Positions 1 to 8,695 of a DNA stretch of 38,506 nucleotides are shown here, piece by piece (the first letter of the stretch is position 1; each line of letters starts with the position of its first letter). A program made the translations under genes and the position numbers. The stretch comes from CAYVAP01 sp964343195 (GTDB lineage Bacteria; Bacteroidota; Bacteroidia; J057). The notes beneath the pieces are model-generated. The model ran no database searches. It saw nothing but the letters and a program-made list of their open reading frames with translations, and was not told the DNA's origin. Location of the stretch: the NCBI GenBank assembly GCA_964343195.1, contig CAYFIR010000058.1:1-38506 (forward strand), read 5' to 3'.

Positions 1-74
1 GAAGGCGAAATAGCACTTTCAGAAATCATGTATTAAAAGTCCATTTGCGGAGCTATAACCCGTAGCAAGCCTCT

Positions 75-668
75 CTACCAATCCCCATATTTCGCCCGAA
101 AAGCGCGATCCAGTTCGTCTTCTCCTTCATTCATGCGGCGATCAACTTCCTCTTCTGACCAGGACTTGAAATCGGGGTCTTCCATGACCCTGGCGACGAA
201 CTGGAACTTCTGCTCGTGTAGCTCACGTAGCATTTTGACGGCAGTAGGAAGTTGCTCATCCTCCCAGGTATAGGCGGTCCAGGCTGGCAGTTCCATCTGT
301 TGGCCGGGGAGGCTGGCCCCGAAATGAAGGAGAGATTTAAGGGTCATCCACCACAGGTAATCCCGAAAAACCGGTACGTCGAGGCGGGCCGTTTTATAGG
401 CAGGGGTCAGGCTGATTCGGATGGTGCCAGCAAAGTCGTCGTGGTTGATGGCGATCCGGTCAAAAAAATCCTTTTCTCCCAGTCCCCAGTTGAGATCAAG
501 AGGAGAGGCGGCCGCGGCTTTTTCGAAAGTTGCCTTGTCGATCCTGGCAGCAGCAAAATCCAGCTTCAGGCCAGTGGTTTCACTTAGATGGGCTTCCAAT
601 TGATCCGGGTTAGGGACCTGGGATTTTTCTGTAAACTGTAAGGTTAATGGGGGAATGCGTACGCTCAT
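75..668 (-). CDS. hypothetical protein, 197 aa
   Basis: I do not recognise a family. The predicted product is a soluble acidic protein with no signal peptide and no convincing membrane segment. The middle is rich in tryptophan and aromatic residues (WWMTLKSLLHF around residue 105, WTAYTWEDEQLP around 130), and the C-terminal third is strongly charged and probably helical (EEEVDRRMNEGEDELDRAF). The reading frame is clean over its full length and the start ATG (complement of 666-668) is the first in frame. A rho-independent terminator pointing the same way ends about 20 bases upstream of this start, so the gene either has a very short leader or is controlled by attenuation. Function unknown; that it is a real gene is likely from length and composition. 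Confidence 0.7.
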   Translation of the reverse strand: MSVRIPPLTLQFTEKSQVPNPDQLEAHLSETTGLKLDFAAARIDKATFEKAAAASPLDLNWGLGEKDFFDRIAINHDDFAGTIRISLTPAYKTARLDVPVFRDYLWWMTLKSLLHFGASLPGQQMELPAWTAYTWEDEQLPTAVKMLRELHEQKFQFVARVMEDPDFKSWSEEEVDRRMNEGEDELDRAFRAKYGDW

Positions 669-689
669 GGCTGCAAGTTACCATGAAAT

Positions 690-731
690 AAAAAAACGAG
701 GGCTAACCTTCGTTAGAAAGCTAGTCCCTCG
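690..731 (-). terminator. rho-independent terminator, minus strand
   Basis: Read on the minus strand, CGAGGG and CCCTCG (726-731 and 697-702) pair, with an inner CTAAC-GAAG-GTTAG stem, followed by a run of seven T (complement of A 690-696). It lies about 300 bases beyond the zwf stop and directly before the start of the 197-aa gene, so its parent transcript is not obvious. Confidence 0.7.
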
Positions 732-892
732 TGTCAAAAACCCCTGTCATGATTCTTCGGGTGTGCCTGGTATCAGGAGCTATTCCTAATATGCACATTT
801 AAGACAATATTTCTGAGTGCGAGTCACTGTGAGTGTTGCAAAAACACACAGGTGTGTTGCCTTATTTAACAAGCGTGTTCTTTACTCATGCC

Positions 893-1022
893 AATTAACA
901 GTTGGCTCGTTAGGCTTTTTAAGCCGATACGAGGCGTCTTCGCGTCTCTGACGCTCGTCTTCTTCTTCAAATAGCCGCTTTCAGAAAGCATAAACGCTGA
1001 TTGGCCATTTTAACTGTTAATT
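893..1022. repeat. 130-bp segment bounded by 11-bp perfect inverted repeats
   Basis: AATTAACAGTT at 893-903 is the exact reverse complement of AACTGTTAATT at 1012-1022. The inside contains a GGCTT/AAGCC hairpin and repeated GCGTCT/GACGC words but no ORF. The size and terminal inverted repeats resemble a MITE, but no target-site duplication is obvious. It ends 9 bases short of the zwf stop codon. Confidence 0.35.
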
Positions 1023-1030
1023 CGCATTAC

Positions 1031-2557
1031 TCATAATTCGCAGTAACTGCCATCCTCAACCAGATTCCGACAGGGGTAGCGCCAGGTCATGCCGTCCCCT
1101 ATCATTTGGTCAGCTACATCAGGGCCCCAGGTCCCTGCAGGGTAACCATGAAGGGGAATCTGATCGCTTTTTTCTCCTTCCCAGGCTTCCAGGATCGGAT
1201 CTACAAACTTCCAGGCTGCTTCCACTGCGTCTCCTCGTGTAAAGAGTGTCTGGTCTCCCTGCATGGCATCAAGCAACAGTCGCTCATAAGCGGTGGGAAG
1301 GTAGGCTTCATTGAGGTCGCTGTAGTGAAAGTCCATGTTGACTTCCTCTACCTTAAATCCGGCTCCGGGAACCTTCATCCCCATTTTGATCAGGGTTCCT
1401 TCGTTGGGCTGAATGCGGATAACCAGTTTGTTGTGCATATCGGTGGGCATATCGCACTCGTCCACAAAGAGCTTATGAGGAGTCTGCTTGAAGTGGATGA
1501 CAATCTCCGTGACCTTGGTTGGCAGTCGCTTCCCGGTACGAATGAAAAACGGTACACCGCCCCAGCGCCAGTTGTCGATGAAAAATTTCATCGCTACAAA
1601 GGTAGGGGTCCGGGAGTCATCCGGTACTTCATGCTCATCACGATAACCTTTGACCAACTCACCTTTGACCTCGGCAGAAGTATACTGGCCTCTGATGGTA
1701 TGAGTAGCAATGTCGTCCTCCCGGATGGGGCGTAAAGCCTGAAACACCTTTAGAATTTCATTTCTGATGGCGTGAGCCTCAATTATTTGAGGAGGTTCCA
1801 TGGCGGTCAGTCCTACCAGTTGCAGCAGGTGATTCTGGATCATGTCACGCATCGCTCCGGAGGAATCATAATAGCCTCCGCGATCCCCTACTCCTATGTC
1901 CTCCGAGGAGGTTATCTCTACGTGATGGATGTAGTTCCTATTCCAGAGCGGCTCGTAGATGCCATTGGCAAAGCGAGTCACCAGCAGGTTTTGAACGGTT
2001 TCCTTGCCCAGGTAATGGTCAATCCGGTACAACTGATCTTCATCAAAGTAGGCCAGCAGGTCATGGTTCAACTGGTGGGCCGTCTCGTAGTTGTAGCCAA
2101 ATGGCTTCTCGATAATGAGGCGTCGCCATTTGCCATTCTCTTTGTTTAGCCCATGGCTGGCCAGATATTTAGGGATGACTGAATAGAGGCTGGGCGGTGT
2201 GGAAAGGTAAAAAATGGCATTTCCGTCTGTGGCATGCTTCTCATCCAGCTCATCCATGCGTGACTTGAGCTTACCGTATGATTTCTCCCCTTTTGTGTCG
2301 ATGGCCTGGTAGTAAAGCTTAGCCAGAAACTCTTCCAGGGCATCGTTTTCCAGTGGACGGCGGGCGAATTCCTCTATTCCGGCTCGCATTTTCTCCCGAA
2401 AAGCCTCATCGCTATATTCAGTGCGGCTGGAGCCTAACAGTGCGAAGCCTTCCGGGAGCTTTCCCTGCTCATAGAGATCATACACAGCAGGTACAAGCTT
2501 GCGGTAGGTCAGGTCGCCAGAGGCGCCAAATATGACCAGTATATGATTGTCAGTCAT
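1031..2557 (-). CDS. zwf: glucose-6-phosphate 1-dehydrogenase
   Basis: The enzyme oxidises glucose-6-phosphate to 6-phosphogluconolactone with NADP+, the entry step of the oxidative pentose phosphate pathway in the cytoplasm. The Rossmann fingerprint GASGDLT sits at residues 11-17, the EKPFG motif near 150-154, and the active-site signature RIDHYLGKE at 178-186, whose His binds substrate phosphate. The 508-residue length fits the family. I chose the ATG at 2557 rather than the in-frame ATG at 2614 because MTDNHILVIFGASGDL is the usual family N-terminus and the extra 19 residues look non-coding. It follows gnd on the same strand after 63 bases, so the two are probably cotranscribed. No dedicated terminator is seen directly after it. 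Confidence 0.97.
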   Translation of the reverse strand: MTDNHILVIFGASGDLTYRKLVPAVYDLYEQGKLPEGFALLGSSRTEYSDEAFREKMRAGIEEFARRPLENDALEEFLAKLYYQAIDTKGEKSYGKLKSRMDELDEKHATDGNAIFYLSTPPSLYSVIPKYLASHGLNKENGKWRRLIIEKPFGYNYETAHQLNHDLLAYFDEDQLYRIDHYLGKETVQNLLVTRFANGIYEPLWNRNYIHHVEITSSEDIGVGDRGGYYDSSGAMRDMIQNHLLQLVGLTAMEPPQIIEAHAIRNEILKVFQALRPIREDDIATHTIRGQYTSAEVKGELVKGYRDEHEVPDDSRTPTFVAMKFFIDNWRWGGVPFFIRTGKRLPTKVTEIVIHFKQTPHKLFVDECDMPTDMHNKLVIRIQPNEGTLIKMGMKVPGAGFKVEEVNMDFHYSDLNEAYLPTAYERLLLDAMQGDQTLFTRGDAVEAAWKFVDPILEAWEGEKSDQIPLHGYPAGTWGPDVADQMIGDGMTWRYPCRNLVEDGSYCEL

Positions 2558-2620
2558 GATAGGTGATGGTGTTTGTTTGGGTAAATAATCAATGGGTAAG
2601 GTCGGGGTACTCACCCGTCC

Positions 2621-3520
2621 CTACTCAGCTTTCTTAACTGCGTGACCCCCAAACTGGTTTCGAAGGGCAGCCAGCATCTTCATTGCAAAAGACTCCTCCT
2701 GACGAGATTCAAATCGGGTAAACAGGGAACTGGTGATCACGTGAGCAGGGACATCAAAGTCGATGGCCGTCTGTACCGTCCAGCGACCTTCCCCTGAGTC
2801 ATTTACGTAGCCCGCGATCTCTGATAGCTTGGGGTCATCAGCCAGTGCCAGTCCTGCCAGTTCCAGGAGCCAGGAACGTACGACCGATCCATGCATCCAG
2901 CTTTTGGCGATGCCTTCGAGGTCCAGGTTGTATGGCGATTTTTCCATGATCTCGAAGCCTTCGGCATAGGCCTGCATCATGCCATATTCGATGCCGTTGT
3001 GGACCATCTTGACCATGTGGCCAGAACCTATGTCACCTGTATGGATGTAGCCATTTTCAGGGGCAAGGGTTTTAAAGAATGGCTCGCAATATGCGGCAGG
3101 TTCTTCCTTTCCGCCATACATCAGCGAATATCCCTCAGTCAGGCCCCATACTCCACCAGACACGCCGCAGTCGATGAAATGAATGCCTTTTGCTGCTACC
3201 TTCTCGCCGCGAGCCACGGACTCACGCCAGAAGGAATTGCCCCCTTCAATGATGATATCGCCTTCATTGAGCAGTGGCATCAGGCCGTCAATGGTACTGT
3301 CTACGGGTTTCCCGGCGGGTACCATGATCCAGACTACCTTGCGCTCAGGCAGGTGTTGGACCAGGGTTTCCAGGTCTTTGGCACCCGTAGCACCAGCAGA
3401 TTCTGCCTCGGAAATTGCCTCCGCTGACATATCCATGGCGACGACTTCGTGGTCATTTTGCAAAAGGCGCTTAACCATGTTGCCGCCCATTTTACCTAAT
3501 CCGATAAATCCAATTTTCAT
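2621..3520 (-). CDS. gnd: 6-phosphogluconate dehydrogenase, short (YqeC/GntZ-like) form
   Basis: The enzyme decarboxylates 6-phosphogluconate to ribulose-5-phosphate. The N-terminus MKIGFIGLGKMGGNM is the dinucleotide-binding loop. Further motifs are GGNSFWRES, CGVSGGVWGLTEGYS (substrate binding), and HMVKMVHNGIEYGMMQ with the catalytic Lys. At 299 residues it belongs to the short class of decarboxylating 6PGDH rather than the roughly 470-residue E. coli type; short forms are often NAD+-preferring, which is family knowledge and not visible here. The start at 3520 was chosen because the upstream in-frame extension to 3628 has no homology-like content and overlaps the promoter candidate. It is first gene of the gnd-zwf pair. 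Confidence 0.95.
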   Translation of the reverse strand: MKIGFIGLGKMGGNMVKRLLQNDHEVVAMDMSAEAISEAESAGATGAKDLETLVQHLPERKVVWIMVPAGKPVDSTIDGLMPLLNEGDIIIEGGNSFWRESVARGEKVAAKGIHFIDCGVSGGVWGLTEGYSLMYGGKEEPAAYCEPFFKTLAPENGYIHTGDIGSGHMVKMVHNGIEYGMMQAYAEGFEIMEKSPYNLDLEGIAKSWMHGSVVRSWLLELAGLALADDPKLSEIAGYVNDSGEGRWTVQTAIDFDVPAHVITSSLFTRFESRQEESFAMKMLAALRNQFGGHAVKKAE

Positions 3521-3923
3521 AGTTCTCAAAATATAGTGGTAGAGGGTGTTGTGGTAATGTTTACAAACATAGTAACAATGCATGTCAGGTGGTGTACCCT
3601 CCCTGACAATACTCATGTTTAGCTTCAACAGTTTGTATAGATAAGATGTTGGGTACAGGGGTTAATAAACTTTATGGGGTATGCATGTCGGTGGGCTTCT
3701 CGATAGGAAATGATTCGAAATGAGGAAATTTTTGAACCAATACGTCTGAATGTATGAGGAATGAAAGTAGACTGACTGATGGAGACCAGGTCTAAAATCA
3801 ATTCATGATTGGGCAAATGTTGAATTTTATTCAAAAAATAACCCTTTTTAACCATGACTTCTTCTCTCATTTTATGTTTTTACATTAGTTTATTCTAATT
3901 TTTGTATCCCTGATATCCATGGC
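3521..3923. other. divergent intergenic region between gnd and the PAS-domain gene
   Basis: About 400 AT-rich bases separate the divergently transcribed gnd and PAS genes. A minus-strand -7 element for gnd lies at 3564-3571. An 81-codon minus-strand ORF (3625-3870) has no recognisable features and is not called. The rest shows nothing I can name. Confidence 0.6.
3564..3571 (-). promoter_or_regulatory. Bacteroidota -7 element for gnd-zwf
   Basis: On the minus strand the sequence reads TATGTTTG, an exact match to the Bacteroidota -7 consensus TAnnTTTG, 43 bases before the gnd ATG. No clear -33 TTTG is found at the usual distance, so this is a partial promoter match. Confidence 0.4.
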
Positions 3924-5507
3924 ATGAGCGACCTGCTTCCTGACGTATATGCTGCTTTGGTATTTTGTTCGTCAGAACCGGAGTTGGGGCTCATCCCGGT
4001 TTTTGAGGTGGGGAACCTTTTCTTTTGGAGAATTCCGTGGGTACATTTATTGGGCTGGTATTTACTGGTTTTGCTTTTTCCCTTTTGGGCTATGGCTGCA
4101 TACAGATCCACATCATATTTTGGACCTTTCTGGTTTCTGGGAAGAAAAGCCTGGACCTTTTTGGACGATAGCCCCGTCCCCATGATAGCGTTTAGCCCGG
4201 AAACAGAGCAGGTTTTGTATGCCAATGAGGCTGCCAGGGATCAGTATCAGTTTTCTGGAGCAGACTGGAAAAAGTTGAAAGTGAGTGGGCTGGAAGGGCG
4301 TGAAACACAGGGAGGGGCTATTCGAAACCGGAAAGCGATCTATGCCAAGCCGGGCAAAAGATCCCTCAAAATGACTCAGAGGCGCAAAAATGGGTCAGAG
4401 TTTGTCGCCGAACTGATCATGTGCGATACCCAAATCGGGACAAAGAAGCTGCGCCTGATGCAGGTCCATGTACTGGATGAACTGATTTCCCAAAATGAGC
4501 AGATGCGCAATCATGCAGAGTCCTTGCAGGATTTTAGCAATGCGATGCAGCAGGTTGCCAATATTGCGACCATCAACCAGGAGGGTATCATAGAAGAGGT
4601 CAATGACAACCTCTGCAAGTTGTTTGCCATGAGCCGAACAGAATTGGTAGGGCAGCGATTTGATGTCAGCTTCACACCTGCATACAGGGATCTTTTCTCC
4701 AAAATAATGTCCAGCCTGAATGCTCACCGGGTCTGGAAAGGGGAGATAGCCCATGTGAACAGTAGAAATGAAGTTTACTGGACCCTGGACCATTTTATCC
4801 CCTTTAAGCGGACACATGACAACCGATTTCAGGTGGTCAAAATATGTTATGACATTACCGAACGCAAAAGATCCGAGGAGGCGGCCAAGCGCAGGGAATC
4901 TTACCTGAGATCCATTGTGGATTCTCAATCCAACTTCATGCTCCGACTGGATCCCGCCGGACGGATGTTATTTGTCAACGAGACTTTTTGCAGCCATTTT
5001 CAATATCTGGCTGACAGCGATGAATTTTTGGAATCTGATTTTCGGGACTGGATTCATCCCGACGAGGCAGAAGCCCTTGCTGATGCGCTGAATGAATGCA
5101 ACCTGAGTGACCAGTCCATATGTAACCTGAAACTTCGGATTGGCTCAGATTCCCATCAGGTTGCCTACACGGATTGGGAGTTCGTCGGCATTCACAATCA
5201 GAAGGGAAAAATGGTCGAGGTACAGGGCGTTGGAAGGGACATCACAGAAAGATTGGCTGCTGAAGCTCGGGAAAGGTGGCAAAACCAACAACTGAGTGAG
5301 ATCGCATTTTTGACCTCTCATGACCTCCGCAGACCTGTAGCCAATCTGCAGGGCCTGGCTCAACTGATATACGACGCCAACGGCGTTGCGGATGAAAAGG
5401 TGATGTCTCATCTGGAGGCTTCGCTTGAGGACCTGGACAGGATCGTGAGGTTGATGGTTGAAAAAAGCTATCAGGCCAATCAGGGAGGAGAACTCTGGGT
5501 AGAGTAA
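3924..5507 (+). CDS. multi-PAS sensor protein with HisKA-like dimerisation box and no ATPase domain
   Basis: The 527-residue protein has an N-terminal hydrophobic stretch (HLLGWYLLVLLFPFWAMAA, about residues 41-59). Three PAS-type modules follow, at roughly 78-190, 205-315 (ending DITERKRSEE) and 325-440 (ending GRDITERLAAE). A HisKA-like helix with SHDLRRP, whose candidate phosphoacceptor is His466, and a second helix DLDRIVRLM come last. The protein stops about 60 residues after that His, so the whole HATPase_c domain of a normal histidine kinase is missing. No remnant lies in the 82 bases before recQ. It might act as a signal-sensing partner phosphorylated by another kinase, or as a dimerising scaffold. 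Start choice is uncertain because the N-terminal region is weakly constrained. Confidence 0.8.
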   Translation: MSDLLPDVYAALVFCSSEPELGLIPVFEVGNLFFWRIPWVHLLGWYLLVLLFPFWAMAAYRSTSYFGPFWFLGRKAWTFLDDSPVPMIAFSPETEQVLYANEAARDQYQFSGADWKKLKVSGLEGRETQGGAIRNRKAIYAKPGKRSLKMTQRRKNGSEFVAELIMCDTQIGTKKLRLMQVHVLDELISQNEQMRNHAESLQDFSNAMQQVANIATINQEGIIEEVNDNLCKLFAMSRTELVGQRFDVSFTPAYRDLFSKIMSSLNAHRVWKGEIAHVNSRNEVYWTLDHFIPFKRTHDNRFQVVKICYDITERKRSEEAAKRRESYLRSIVDSQSNFMLRLDPAGRMLFVNETFCSHFQYLADSDEFLESDFRDWIHPDEAEALADALNECNLSDQSICNLKLRIGSDSHQVAYTDWEFVGIHNQKGKMVEVQGVGRDITERLAAEARERWQNQQLSEIAFLTSHDLRRPVANLQGLAQLIYDANGVADEKVMSHLEASLEDLDRIVRLMVEKSYQANQGGELWVE

Positions 5508-5554
5508 GGAGGAATAAAAAGCGCAAAATGATGGCATTGGGCGCGGATATATGC

Positions 5555-5562
5555 TATTTTTG
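5555..5562 (+). promoter_or_regulatory. candidate -7 element upstream of recQ
   Basis: TATTTTTG matches TAnnTTTG exactly and lies 27 bases before the recQ ATG. An ATTG about 15 bases upstream is closer than the usual 17-20 bases, so the -33 element is doubtful. Confidence 0.3.
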
Positions 5563-5589
5563 TTGGCAACAAGCTGAGAAGATACAACC

Positions 5590-7380
5590 ATGGCGACCCT
5601 CACGGCTCAGGAAGCCCTCAAAACATTTTTTGGTTACGACTCTTTCAGGCCTCAACAGGAGGATGTCATCCGGACTGTGAGCGGGGGTCGCGATTGCCTC
5701 GTTCTGATGCCTACTGGTGGAGGAAAGTCTATATGCTATCAACTTCCTGCTCTGATGAGGCCCGGTATGGCGGTAGTCGTTTCGCCGCTAATTGCCCTGA
5801 TGCGTGATCAGGTCATGGCCCTGCAGGCAAATGGGGTTTCCGCCGCATTTCTCAACTCTACGCAGACGCAGGCCGAGCAGGCTGAAGTAATAGAAAAGGC
5901 ACTTCTGGCCGAACTCAAATTACTTTATGTTTCGCCGGAAAAGGCGCTGAACCCTGATTTTTTTTCCCTCCTGACAAGGGTCAAGCTCAATCTGTTTGCC
6001 ATCGACGAGGCTCACTGTATCTCTTCTTGGGGACATGACTTTCGTCCTGAATATACCCAGTTGGCTCATCTGCGGGAACGATTTGAAGAAGTTCCCTTCA
6101 TGGCCCTGACAGCGACCGCCGACAAACCGACGCGGCTGGACATCATGCAGCAGCTCCAACTGCGGGAGCCAGTTGAATATGTGTCTTCCTTTGATCGCCC
6201 CAATCTCAGTCTGACCGTTTTGCCAGGGCAGCGCAAACTTGAAAAGGTGATTCGGTTTTTGGAGGAACGTCCAGGGCAGGCGGGGATCATTTACTGCCAG
6301 ACACGCAAAACTACCGAACAGGTAGCTGATAAACTTCGGGCAAGGGGGTGGGGAGCCAGGGCCTATCACGCTGGATTTTCGGATGAGGACCGATCTCAGG
6401 TCCAGGATGATTTTGTAAACGACAGGGTGGAAATTGTATGCGCAACCATCGCCTTTGGGATGGGAATCGACAAATCCAACGTTCGATGGGTAGTCCACTA
6501 CAACCTCCCCAAGAATCTGGAAAATTACTATCAGGAAATCGGTAGGGCAGGGAGGGATGGACTTCCCAGTGATACCCTGTTGTTCTATAGCTATGGAGAT
6601 GTTGTGCAGCATCGCTACTTCATCGATGAGAGCAATCAGCGGGAATTACTGGAAGCAAAACTGCAACGGATGGAGCAGTATGCCAATGCCCAGGTTTGTC
6701 GACGCAGGATTTTACTTAGCTATTTCGGTGAAGAAGTTCAGGAAGACTGCGGCAACTGTGATGTCTGCCAGAATCCTCCCAAAAGATTTGACGCTACTGT
6801 CCTCGCCCAGAAAGCTTTCTCGGCCCTTTACCGTCTTAGAGAGTCGGTGGGAATGAATATGCTGATAGATGTGCTCAGAGGCTCCAGCCGCAAGGAGCTA
6901 AAGGAAAAAGGATACCATGAGATCAAGACTTATGGGGCTGGGGCTGACATGAGCGTAGGAGAATGGCAGCATTGTCTGTTGCAATTGCTGCAGATGGGCT
7001 ATCTGGAGATCGCTTATCATGAAGGGCATACGCTAAAGTTAACCAATGCCGCCCGGGCCATCCTCTTCGATGGGAAAACGGTGGAACTCGTCAGGCCTGA
7101 GCGGGCAGTTAAACCAGCTCCGAAACCCAGTAAGCGACGCGAGGAACTTACCGATGAAGAAGCGGACCTCTTCGAATCTCTAAGGCTGCTCCGTCTGGAA
7201 ATAGCCAGGGCAGACCGGGTCCCCCCCTATGTGGTCTTTAGCGATGCGACGTTGAAAGACATGGCCCAGCGCCGACCTCATAATGAAACCAGCATGCGAG
7301 AAGTTTCTGGTGTGGGGCAGCGAAAATGGGAGCGCTATGGCGACCAGTTTCTACAAGCCATCCGGGATTTTGAGCGATAA
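5590..7380 (+). CDS. recQ: ATP-dependent DNA helicase RecQ
   Basis: This is a 3'-5' superfamily 2 helicase of recombination and replication-fork repair. Walker A is PTGGGKS (residues 41-47) and the DEAH box is IDEAHCISSWGHDFRPEY (DEAH at 139-142). The helicase C domain carries motif IV-VI words including GRAGRDG with the arginine finger region. The zinc-binding subdomain shows four cysteines (CRRRILLSYFGE... then CGNCDVC). The RQC winged helix follows, and the C-terminus is an HRDC domain (about 520-596, ending SGVGQRKWERYGDQFL). At 596 residues it is close to the E. coli protein. It converges on the GH26 gene with only 4 bases between stop codons, and no terminator is visible in that gap. 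Confidence 0.97.
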   Translation: MATLTAQEALKTFFGYDSFRPQQEDVIRTVSGGRDCLVLMPTGGGKSICYQLPALMRPGMAVVVSPLIALMRDQVMALQANGVSAAFLNSTQTQAEQAEVIEKALLAELKLLYVSPEKALNPDFFSLLTRVKLNLFAIDEAHCISSWGHDFRPEYTQLAHLRERFEEVPFMALTATADKPTRLDIMQQLQLREPVEYVSSFDRPNLSLTVLPGQRKLEKVIRFLEERPGQAGIIYCQTRKTTEQVADKLRARGWGARAYHAGFSDEDRSQVQDDFVNDRVEIVCATIAFGMGIDKSNVRWVVHYNLPKNLENYYQEIGRAGRDGLPSDTLLFYSYGDVVQHRYFIDESNQRELLEAKLQRMEQYANAQVCRRRILLSYFGEEVQEDCGNCDVCQNPPKRFDATVLAQKAFSALYRLRESVGMNMLIDVLRGSSRKELKEKGYHEIKTYGAGADMSVGEWQHCLLQLLQMGYLEIAYHEGHTLKLTNAARAILFDGKTVELVRPERAVKPAPKPSKRREELTDEEADLFESLRLLRLEIARADRVPPYVVFSDATLKDMAQRRPHNETSMREVSGVGQRKWERYGDQFLQAIRDFER

Positions 7381-7384
7381 GTCC

Positions 7385-8416
7385 TTACCGAATGAAAGGG
7401 AAATGCTGCCTTACCTCTTTTAGATCGACCCATGGCAGGTCTGCTAAAGTCAGCACATTTTCTGATTGATACGTTGCTACAAAACTGGATTCCATATCAG
7501 GGTCATACCAGTGCATGAACCAGGCCCACTCAGGTTGCCGGCGCAAGGTGCGATGGGAGGGGATACTGCCACATTCTCCTATGGCGATGGGTTTGCCATC
7601 GGCCAGTTCCAGCAGGGCCTCATAGTTTTTGCGATCATAGTTTGTAGCATAAACGTCGGTTGCCACAATGTCCACATACTCGGATCCCGGATAATACTCG
7701 CTGTGGTCATCGACAAACTCCCGGACTTCATTGGTGTTGTACACCCAAAGCAGGTTGTGAAGCCCATGGAAGTTGACCAGTCGCTCATATAGCATCTGAT
7801 ACAGCCGCACATAGCCATCGGGACCGCGTTTCTTTCCCCACCAAAACCAGTCTCCATTCATTTCGTGGTATGGCCTCCATAAAACCGGGACTTTGGCATA
7901 ATCCAGCTGCTTGAGGAACCAGGCAATGACATCCACCTGGGATTTCCACTTCTCATTGAGATAGGTGCCTGGGGTAATTAGCTGCTCCCACTCTTCATCG
8001 GTCAGGTCGCTTTGGATGGCTTCAGAGAAAGTGACGGGCTCGTCCATGGTGGGGGGAACGGCGTGCCACATGAGCGTAATAATGAATCCATCGCGGTGTC
8101 GTTGTATGGCCTCGTCCACAATACGCTGCCTGAAGTTGATCCCATCCCAGTATCCTGGATAGCTGAATCCAAAATCCTGTCCGAAGACAGCCGGATACTT
8201 CTGGGTATGACGGTGAACTACCGATAACCGTGACGACCCAAGTAGGGGAGGACAGTGCTGGCCTGCCAGAGTCTGGTCACCAGAAATTTGGTACAAATAT
8301 CCCAGCAGGTCCCGAGCTTCCTGCGAAGCGTTGGAGTCGGCAGGAACGGGATGTTGTGCTACCGAGAAACAGGGAAAAACAAGCAAAAGAGTGATTAGCA
8401 GGCGAGTAATTGGCAT
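7385..8416 (-). CDS. secreted glycoside hydrolase family 26 protein (beta-mannanase-like)
   Basis: GH26 enzymes are retaining endo-hydrolases, chiefly beta-1,4-mannanases. The acid/base Glu lies in WRPYHEMNGDWFWWG (Glu175) and the nucleophile in PIAIGECGS (Glu271), matching the family's two conserved catalytic sites. Residues 1-20 (MPITRLLITLLLVFPCFSVA) form a signal peptide followed by a likely cleavage site at VAQ. That decides the start at 8416 over an in-frame ATG at 8521, which would bury the signal. There is no carbohydrate-binding module and no T9SS signal, so it is probably periplasmic or exported by another route. At 343 residues it is a single catalytic domain. The exact substrate (mannan, or another beta-glycan) cannot be told from sequence alone. 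Confidence 0.9.
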   Translation of the reverse strand: MPITRLLITLLLVFPCFSVAQHPVPADSNASQEARDLLGYLYQISGDQTLAGQHCPPLLGSSRLSVVHRHTQKYPAVFGQDFGFSYPGYWDGINFRQRIVDEAIQRHRDGFIITLMWHAVPPTMDEPVTFSEAIQSDLTDEEWEQLITPGTYLNEKWKSQVDVIAWFLKQLDYAKVPVLWRPYHEMNGDWFWWGKKRGPDGYVRLYQMLYERLVNFHGLHNLLWVYNTNEVREFVDDHSEYYPGSEYVDIVATDVYATNYDRKNYEALLELADGKPIAIGECGSIPSHRTLRRQPEWAWFMHWYDPDMESSFVATYQSENVLTLADLPWVDLKEVRQHFPFIR

Positions 8417-8556
8417 GGGAGAGGGGTTGGGGTGAAGGTGAAGGGTGGGGTCGTATGCAACCTTGAGCCTAATATGATTTTCCTTGTGGTAAATCGAAAA
8501 CCTGTTTTTGGACAGATACAATTTGATGGATCAGCTAGCTGAGCCGGGGCGAAAAT

Positions 8557-8591
8557 AAAAAAAGTACCCCTCATCAATTGACTTGGGATAC
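8557..8591 (-). terminator. rho-independent terminator after the small membrane protein gene
   Basis: On the minus strand GTATCCC pairs with GGGGTAC (one G-U) around a 14-base loop and is followed by seven T. It lies about 105 bases past the stop of the membrane protein gene at 8696 and just upstream of the GH26 gene, insulating the two. Confidence 0.6.
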
Positions 8592-8695
8592 CCCTCAGGA
8601 GTTTGACACGAAGGTCGCTCGGGAAATGGCGCTGTAGGAACTATTCCGTCAATGAGACGAATTAGACCAGTGCTTTTCCCCATGCTGATAAAAAA

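Larger units (their letters stand above)
669..1030. other. hairpin-rich intergenic region between zwf and the 197-aa gene
   Basis: This 362-base gap has no credible ORF but several structures. They are a minus-strand terminator (690-731), a small hairpin CCTG-gtat-CAGG near 767-778, a perfect AACACAC/GTGTGTT hairpin at 843-858, and an 11-base inverted repeat AATTAACAGTT (893-903) / AACTGTTAATT (1012-1022) that brackets 130 bases. It may hold a small RNA or a miniature mobile element; neither is proven. Confidence 0.5.

Noticed and set aside
1106..1735. 209-codon plus-strand ORF opposite zwf
   Set aside because: It lies wholly inside the well-supported zwf gene and has no features of its own.
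3625..3870. 81-codon minus-strand ORF between gnd and the PAS gene
   Set aside because: Composition is that of AT-rich intergenic DNA, no family features, and it overlaps the likely control region of two divergent genes.
3949..4185. 78-codon plus-strand ORF overlapping the start of the PAS gene
   Set aside because: The long PAS frame continues unbroken through it, and its hydrophobic appearance comes from the shared T-rich DNA.
8531..8542. Perfect palindrome TCAGCTAGCTGA upstream of the GH26 gene
   Set aside because: A single 12-base palindrome is not rare enough in 38 kb to call an operator, and there is no second site.
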